From: a virus
Length of the DNA stretch: 44,617 bases
IMG/VR virus record: IMGVR_UViG_3300013014_000053
Span: 1-44,617 of that record
Reading direction: 5' to 3' (one strand)
The notes under the pieces were generated by a model that saw only the letters and a program-made list of their open reading frames with translations, made no database searches and was not told where the DNA came from. The position numbers and the translations under genes are program-made. This document shows positions 40,322 to 44,617 of the stretch, piece after piece (the stretch's first letter is position 1; every line of letters begins with the position of its first letter).

Positions 40322-40908
40322 TGGCAAAAGAAAAAGTAGCTAGTGACGAAAAATTTGACAAACAAGATTTTGACTTGTTTGAAGCCCTTACTGCTTTGGA
40401 TAAAAAAGACTATGGGTATTATGATAGGTTAACTACAGAACAGCAAAAGAAGTTTGTACCTTTTATGATGCTACACTGGATGAGTGCTATCAAAGGTTCA
40501 AGTGATTTGCAAAGGTATTACTTACAAAGTATAGACTATCATGCTAATAAATATTTCCTTAATGAATCTATTTCTAAACATCCTAAATTACAATGGCTAA
40601 TGTTGTGTGCTAGTAGTCCAGGACTAGGAAAACAGTTTCATCAATGGATTCCTCATATTAAAGATAGAGTAAGTAAACTAAAAGAACCTGCTAAAGCAAA
40701 AGATACTAAAGAATATTTTACTAAAATTTATCCTAAAGCTAACAAGGATGAATTACAAGAAATCACTAGTGCATTTGTTGAATCACAAAATCGTAAGATG
40801 CATTTAGCTAAATTATTCCCTAATCTAAAGCTACAAGATATTGAAGTTTTAAATACATTGATTACCGATGATGATATTAACAACTATGAAAGAGACTCAG
40901 GAAACTAA
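40321..40908 (+). CDS. Clamp-loader small subunit candidate (gp62-like)
   Basis: The 195-residue product is helical, with a core KKFVPFMMLHWMSAIKG, then HANKYFLNESIS and HPKLQWLMLCASSPG-GKQFHQWI. T4 gp62 (187 residues) has comparable blocks: a 'YSKFMVENALS' segment followed by 'Y-MNLI' and 'P-GKRYGKWAK'. The order and spacing agree by eye, and placement beside uvsW suits a replication gene, but no gp44-like ATPase subunit is in this window. A moderate-strength call only. Confidence 0.45.
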   Translation: MAKEKVASDEKFDKQDFDLFEALTALDKKDYGYYDRLTTEQQKKFVPFMMLHWMSAIKGSSDLQRYYLQSIDYHANKYFLNESISKHPKLQWLMLCASSPGLGKQFHQWIPHIKDRVSKLKEPAKAKDTKEYFTKIYPKANKDELQEITSAFVESQNRKMHLAKLFPNLKLQDIEVLNTLITDDDINNYERDSGN

Positions 40909-41584
40909 ATCTCCTTATTCATGTGAGTTTTGTAAGAGATCGTTTATTAGAGAATCCACGGTGCTCAAACATATATGTGAGTATAAACATCGTTGGATGG
41001 ATAAAGATAAGCAAGGCAATAGATTAGGTTTTCAGTCTTGGGTAGAATTTTATAAGAAGAATTCTACCAGTAAAAAACAAAAAACATATGAAGAATTTAT
41101 TCGTAGTGCATATTATATTGCGTTTGTAAAATTTGGATCATATTGTATAGATGTAAATGTATTAAATGTTAGTAGGTATATTGATTGGTTGTTGAAAAAC
41201 CAAATTAAAATTGATTCATGGTGTCAAGATTCTAACTATACTAAATTTCTTATTGAGTATTTGCGTATAGAAGATCCTATGGATGCTATAGCCAGAAGTA
41301 TTGAAACTACTATCAACCTGGCAGAAGTTGAAAGAATTCTTAGCAAAGATTATCTAAGATATGGTAATTCAAATAAAATTTGCTATGCAATTACTACAGG
41401 TAAATTGAGTCCTTGGATTCTTTATCATAGTGCTAGTGGAAAAGAGTTCTTAGACAAACTAGATGAATCGCAAATTAAAATGATCATTGACTATTTGAAT
41501 CCTGAACTATGGGCAATTAAATTTAAACGAGAACCTGAAAAGGTTGATGAAGTTAAATCATTACTAACATTAGCAGGTTATTAA
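40886..41584 (+). CDS. C2H2 zinc-finger phage protein
   Basis: Start taken at ATG 40886 (MKETQETKSP); an ATG at 40868 would lengthen the overlap with the previous gene. The 232-residue product has a C2H2-type finger near residue 12: CEFCKRSFIRESTVLKHICE, ending KH. The rest is helical with SAYYIAFVKFG and IDPWILYHSASG-like segments. I recall this as a conserved protein of cyanophage and pelagiphage T4-likes near replication genes, without known function. A DNA- or protein-binding role is plausible. Confidence 0.65.
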   Translation: MKETQETKSPYSCEFCKRSFIRESTVLKHICEYKHRWMDKDKQGNRLGFQSWVEFYKKNSTSKKQKTYEEFIRSAYYIAFVKFGSYCIDVNVLNVSRYIDWLLKNQIKIDSWCQDSNYTKFLIEYLRIEDPMDAIARSIETTINLAEVERILSKDYLRYGNSNKICYAITTGKLSPWILYHSASGKEFLDKLDESQIKMIIDYLNPELWAIKFKREPEKVDEVKSLLTLAGY

Positions 41585-41781
41585 TGTCAGATAAACATAA
41601 GGTAAGAATTCCGTGGCGTAAGGGTATGACATTAACAGCTTGGGATGAGATTTGTATTTGGGCTCTTAAAAATTATGGTACACCGGGCTCTAAATATGTA
41701 ACAACCCTGACCGAAGATTATATGGATTTTTTATTTTCAGATGAAAAGGATGCCATACATTTCTCATTAAGATGGTTATGA
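41584..41781 (+). CDS. Tiny LRW-tail protein 1
   Basis: The 65-residue product starts in a TAATG overlap and ends DAIHFSLRWL. It is the first of six tiny overlapping genes whose products share a C-terminal acidic-aromatic strand ending F-x-LRW-like and often a W-C-x-x-x-FG segment. Its middle has DEICIWALKNYGTPGSKYV, which fits that pattern. Unknown function. Confidence 0.6.
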   Translation: MSDKHKVRIPWRKGMTLTAWDEICIWALKNYGTPGSKYVTTLTEDYMDFLFSDEKDAIHFSLRWL

Positions 41782-42041
41782 CTACCATTAGACCTTTTCA
41801 AGATTATGATGATAATGATCCAAATATTCAACAAAGGGCTAATCGTTGGAAGTATTGGGAAGCATTAAAAACCATACGTAAAGAATATATGGAATCAAAA
41901 AGTGGATTTGATGCATATGAGTTTGAAGATTACTTATTAAATAGGTATGGTATACGAATGAATTTAGTAAGTGGTAATATTACAGATGGATATGAAATAG
42001 TTGATGAAAAAAAATATCTGATATTTTTATTAAAATTTTAA
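41778..42041 (+). CDS. Tiny LRW-tail protein 2 (divergent)
   Basis: Start at ATG 41778 in an ATGA overlap. The 87-residue product is the most divergent of the array, with a charged helical middle and an ending KKYLIFLLKF that keeps the hydrophobic F-x-L pattern without the Trp. It ends in a TAATG overlap with the next gene. Confidence 0.55.
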   Translation: MTTIRPFQDYDDNDPNIQQRANRWKYWEALKTIRKEYMESKSGFDAYEFEDYLLNRYGIRMNLVSGNITDGYEIVDEKKYLIFLLKF

Positions 42042-42253
42042 TGACGGCTGTAATAATAGAAAATAAAAGTAGTAGTGAAATCAGTAGTATTATACATGAA
42101 TTAAAAACACATGGGTTAATTGCTAATGAACATTATGAATTTAGATACTTTCCCGGTACTTGGGATCCTATGCTGGGTGAAATCCCAAAAAAGTGTGAAT
42201 TTAATTTCAAAGATGATAAACTAGCTAGTTGGTTCATGTTGATATGGGGATAG
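42041..42253 (+). CDS. Tiny LRW-tail protein 3
   Basis: The 70-residue product ends DDKLASWFMLIWG. It has a GLIANEHYEFRYFPGTW middle. The bases coding the final Trp-Gly-stop also contain the ATG of the following gene in another frame. Confidence 0.6.
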   Translation: MTAVIIENKSSSEISSIIHELKTHGLIANEHYEFRYFPGTWDPMLGEIPKKCEFNFKDDKLASWFMLIWG

Positions 42254-42489
42254 CATACAATTATTATGAAGGGGTTACTTGGGAATTGACCAAAGTAGGA
42301 TGGTACGAATGTTGCATCAATTCAGAAAGAGTAGATAGATTTGATCATTTTTCTAATATAATTGAATGGTTGCATGAAAAAATTGATAAGTGTGAACGTC
42401 ATTCTAGATGGATATTGACTCATACAGACATGTGTTTTAAATTTAGGTATGAACGTGATTATTTGCTTTTCATGTTAAGGTGGGGATGA
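42244..42489 (+). CDS. Tiny LRW-tail protein 4
   Basis: Start at ATG 42244 (MGIAYNYYEG); upstream TTG in frame is unlikely. The 81-residue product contains three Cys and several Trp, and ends ERDYLLFMLRWG. It overlaps the previous gene by 10 bases and the next by 4. Confidence 0.6.
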   Translation: MGIAYNYYEGVTWELTKVGWYECCINSERVDRFDHFSNIIEWLHEKIDKCERHSRWILTHTDMCFKFRYERDYLLFMLRWG

Positions 42490-42680
42490 AATTACTAAAG
42501 GCTAATCAAGCTGATAGTCTAGTAGTCATCATAAGAGATTATGAATTTTTTGATGGAGACACTACTGAAGCTATGGATGAATGGTGTTGGCAAACATTTG
42601 GTTATCATCCTAGAGAAGGCATGGTAATGACATTTCGTGAACCTAGCCATACCAATTGGTTTATGTTGAGATGGGGATAG
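42486..42680 (+). CDS. Tiny LRW-tail protein 5
   Basis: Start at ATG 42486 in an ATGA overlap. The 64-residue product has DEWCWQTFGYHPREGMVMTF and ends HTNWFMLRWG, the fullest form of the shared design (W-C-x-x-x-FG then F-x-LRWG). Confidence 0.62.
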   Translation: MKLLKANQADSLVVIIRDYEFFDGDTTEAMDEWCWQTFGYHPREGMVMTFREPSHTNWFMLRWG

Positions 42681-42919
42681 AGAATAAATCGCGCCGAAAA
42701 AAATCAACAGATGATTGGCATACAGTGATTACTGGAAAAGAAAATCACTGGCAGGCAACTCAATGGTGTACTGAACAATTTGGCCGACGCTGGGGTGTTG
42801 TAGATAATCGAGATGGTATATGGTGTTGCTTTTGGGCTGGTCGAGAACAATTTAGTTCTTATAAATGGTATTTTGAAAATGAGTATGATATTATTTGGTT
42901 TACATTGAGGTGGGCATGA
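42671..42919 (+). CDS. Tiny LRW-tail protein 6
   Basis: Start at ATG 42671 (MGIENKSRRKK), overlapping the preceding WG-stop by 10 bases. The 82-residue product has ATQWCTEQFGRRWGVVDN, then a Cys/Trp-rich strand, and ends DIIWFTLRWA. The stop overlaps the PsiE start (ATGA). Confidence 0.62.
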   Translation: MGIENKSRRKKSTDDWHTVITGKENHWQATQWCTEQFGRRWGVVDNRDGIWCCFWAGREQFSSYKWYFENEYDIIWFTLRWA

Positions 42920-43335
42920 ATAAACAATTACAAAACATAGACAACATTGGAAACACTTTAGTTGGTGTATTCCATAGAATCGCACTATTTGGCATAGGAG
43001 CTGCTACAATATGGGCAGCTGGATCAGATTTTATAGAAATGTTTAGCCAAACTCGTGCTAGTATTGATGACCTATTACTACTGTTTATCTATTTAGAAAT
43101 TGGGGCTATGGTTGGCATATATTTCAAAACCAACCATATGCCAGTGCGTTTTCTAATTTATATTGCTATTACAGCACTAACCCGGCACATGGTAGATTTG
43201 GTGGCAATTGGGGATGAATCTATGACAAATATATTGACATTGGCAGGGGCAACTCTTATACTTGCTATTAGCTTGTTGCTGATTAGAATGGCCAGTAGTA
43301 AATATCCTAGTAACCAACATGAGGATTTAGGATAA
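42916..43335 (+). CDS. psiE: PsiE-family membrane protein
   Basis: Start at ATG 42916 in an ATGA overlap with the preceding gene. The 139-residue product has about four membrane segments and the PsiE-like centre LLLFIYLEIGAMVGIYFKT, then MPVRFLIYIAITALTRHMV, matching the E. coli phosphate-starvation-inducible protein in length and order (its counterpart is F-x-Y-F-E... and PLRYFVYIGITAI-R). The biochemical role of PsiE is not established. In the phage it may act in phosphate stress or on the inner membrane. A host-derived auxiliary gene is likely. Confidence 0.8.
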   Translation: MNKQLQNIDNIGNTLVGVFHRIALFGIGAATIWAAGSDFIEMFSQTRASIDDLLLLFIYLEIGAMVGIYFKTNHMPVRFLIYIAITALTRHMVDLVAIGDESMTNILTLAGATLILAISLLLIRMASSKYPSNQHEDLG

Positions 43336-43898
43336 TGAAATTTAAATCAGATGTAGATATTGACTTTGGAGATAGAGACTCTATTCTTCGGTATATTAAG
43401 CATACTCCTGCAGCTATGCGTAAAGTTAATCCTATAAGAAAACATGCTACAGGAATTTATGTAACAGATATTCCATATGATCCAATGAATCACATGGCTG
43501 CTATTGATTATGCAGATGCAGAAAATAGAGGTTATTTAAAATTAGATTTTCTTAATGTTCATGTTTACAATAAAGTAAAAAGTGAAGAACATTTAATTGA
43601 ATTGATGAGAGAACCTGATTGGTCTAATTTAAAAAATAAAGCTTTTGTAGAACAGTTAATTCATTTGAATAATCATTATAATTCAATACAAAAGATGCCT
43701 GAACCTATTAATAGTATACCTAGGTTAGCTATGTTTTTAGCTGTTATTAGACCTGCTAAAAAACATTTGATTGGTAGAACTTGGAATGAAATCGCAAAAA
43801 CTGTATGGGATAAGGGAGATGATGGATATCATTTTAAGAAGGCGCATGCCATTTCCTATTCATGGCTCGTAGCAGTGCATATGAATTTATTAGGGTAA
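43335..43898 (+). CDS. Minimal DNA polymerase III alpha-like protein
   Basis: The 187-residue product carries the motifs of the bacterial C-family polymerase palm in order: SDVDIDFGDR (Asp8 and Asp10; compare PDxDIDF-x-R), KHATGIYV (compare THAGGVVI), RGYLKLDFLNV (Asp71; compare VKFDFLGL), LAMFLAVIRPA (compare ALVALFRPGP) and YHFKKAHAISYSWL (compare YGFNKSHAAAYAL). All three catalytic aspartates appear present, yet the protein is about one sixth of full length and lacks PHP, thumb and tau-binding regions. Homology is strongly indicated; polymerase activity is not known. It may be a replication accessory or a regulatory mimic. Confidence 0.7.
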   Translation: MKFKSDVDIDFGDRDSILRYIKHTPAAMRKVNPIRKHATGIYVTDIPYDPMNHMAAIDYADAENRGYLKLDFLNVHVYNKVKSEEHLIELMREPDWSNLKNKAFVEQLIHLNNHYNSIQKMPEPINSIPRLAMFLAVIRPAKKHLIGRTWNEIAKTVWDKGDDGYHFKKAHAISYSWLVAVHMNLLG

Positions 43899-44270
43899 TC
43901 TTTTTACTAGTGTAATACTACGTTTTTTGGATCTACGTTTATGTAGTTCAGCTAAACTACATACAGGACCATGAATTATAATTAAATTTTTATTTGTAAA
44001 GGTTCTTAAAAAAGGTCTAAACATAGACCATTCTTCTTTTAAAAATAAATTAATAGGTATTAATCTATTACTCTCCCACCACCATGTCTCGCCTAATTTT
44101 AAAAAAATGTTTTTGGCTTCTAAATCAAGTATTGCACCATAATCATATATAGTGGTTACAGTATCATCACGGTTTTGCACTATACCAACATAGTCTTGGT
44201 CGGCATAGGAGCACACTGTAATAAAAGGGTGATGCTCGGTTAATTTAGTAAAAAAATCTTTTTGAACCAT
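43890..44270 (-). CDS. Conserved phage protein on the minus strand
   Basis: The 126-residue product begins MVQKDFFTKLTEHHPFITVCSY and has YVGIVQNRDDTVTTIYDYG, GETWWWESNRLIPIN and a basic C-terminus RRSKKRSITLVKRL. I recall close relatives in marine and freshwater T4-like phages, with no function assigned. It runs opposite to its neighbours and its 3' end overlaps the preceding gene by nine bases, so transcription converges there. No Walker motif or membrane segment. Confidence 0.7.
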   Translation of the reverse strand: MVQKDFFTKLTEHHPFITVCSYADQDYVGIVQNRDDTVTTIYDYGAILDLEAKNIFLKLGETWWWESNRLIPINLFLKEEWSMFRPFLRTFTNKNLIIIHGPVCSLAELHKRRSKKRSITLVKRLP

Positions 44271-44322
44271 ACAGAATATTTACTCTAGTTTACCCGAATT
44301 AATAATTAAATATATAGAGACT

Positions 44323-44328
44323 AAATAC
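44323..44328 (+). promoter_or_regulatory. Late-promoter-like TAAATA
   Basis: ACTAAATAC around 44321-44329 resembles the octamers ahead of other structural genes. AAGGAG follows at 44332, then the GTG start at 44347. Confidence 0.4.
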
Positions 44329-44346
44329 TAGAAGGAGCTCAAATTT

Positions 44347-44617
44347 GTGTACTCAACCGCAGTATTTCTCTATACGCAGCGACAAATTGTTGTTTTATTA
44401 TCAGGATATTCACCGAGGAGATATATGCCCGTATATGCCAAACCCCTAACCCTTCACAGAGGGGTAGATAACCAAATTCAATTTCAGTTCTTAAACCAAG
44501 AACAGAAACCCGTGGATATAACAGGTAAGCAAATTACATGTAGAATTATTAATTATGAAGGTAATGCAACACTTTTACAAAAGAGTCTTACCTTACAATT
44601 GCCCGCTACAGGTATAG
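44347..44617 (+). CDS. Virion structural protein (3' partial)
   Basis: A GTG start at 44347 is chosen because AAGGAG precedes it by about ten bases; the ATG at 44425 is a shorter alternative with GGAG nearby. The visible 90 residues include YTQRQIVVLLSGYSPRRYMP and LHRGVDNQIQFQFLNQEQKP followed by VDITGK, a sequence type I recall from structural proteins of environmental T4-like phages. The frame remains open at the window end. A late-promoter-like motif lies just upstream. Probably a neck, baseplate or head-decoration component. Confidence 0.7.
   Translation, partial: MYSTAVFLYTQRQIVVLLSGYSPRRYMPVYAKPLTLHRGVDNQIQFQFLNQEQKPVDITGKQITCRIINYEGNATLLQKSLTLQLPATGI

Overview
The window is part of the genome of a tailed phage of the T4-like myovirus type. 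The evidence is a gp17-type terminase large subunit, gp32-like single-strand binding protein, UvsX, UvsY and UvsW recombination proteins, tail-fibre proteins, spanins, and a T4-like late-promoter octamer (xATAAATA) ahead of structural genes. The DNA is AT-rich. The host is probably a proteobacterium: there are standard sigma-70 promoters, a BPSL0761-like small protein, a PsiE homologue, and a two-piece (permuted) tmRNA gene, an arrangement known mainly from alphaproteobacteria, some betaproteobacteria and cyanobacteria. A freshwater betaproteobacterium would fit, but this is inference.

Layout. 1-11604: three very large fibre/adhesin genes built from kelch-like blades, always six blades per block (eight blocks, 48 blades), joined by threonine-rich linkers; a helper-type gene lies between the second and third. 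11666-12971: a DxD-type glycosyltransferase candidate and a secreted His-rich protein. 12990-13316: the permuted ssrA gene and its terminator. 13343-16651: sigma-70-driven genes including a MoxR-type AAA+ ATPase and its VWA/metallopeptidase-like partner. 16648-19954: small unknowns, dihydrofolate reductase and thymidylate synthase. 19961-28069: late genes, namely a spanin pair, a fibre-like protein, three tandem paralogues with capsid-targeting-like N-termini, a methyltransferase, a frame-disrupted fibre gene, terminase and an 864-residue glycine-zipper protein. 28125-31461: the recombination block gp32-uvsX-uvsY, bordered by an antisense HNH endonuclease. 33228-37580: 'one promoter, one gene' cassettes with near-identical sigma-70 promoters, always with 17-bp spacers, several with the previous stop codon inside the -35 box. 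37587-44270: UvsW, a clamp-loader-like candidate, a C2H2 protein, an array of six tiny overlapping genes mostly ending in LRWG-type tails, PsiE, and a 187-residue protein carrying the ordered motifs of bacterial DNA polymerase III alpha. A late structural gene starts at 44347 and runs off the end.

How it fits together. Sigma-70 cassettes would be transcribed by the unmodified host polymerase early. The xATAAATA sites would serve late structural genes once a T4-type late sigma is made (no such gene recognised here). DHFR and thymidylate synthase supply dTMP; gp32, UvsX, UvsY and UvsW drive recombination-dependent replication; the phage tmRNA would rescue stalled ribosomes during takeover. The most notable elements are the permuted phage tmRNA, the minimal Pol III-alpha-like protein, the modular six-blade adhesins next to a glycosyltransferase, and the stop/-35 promoter cassettes.
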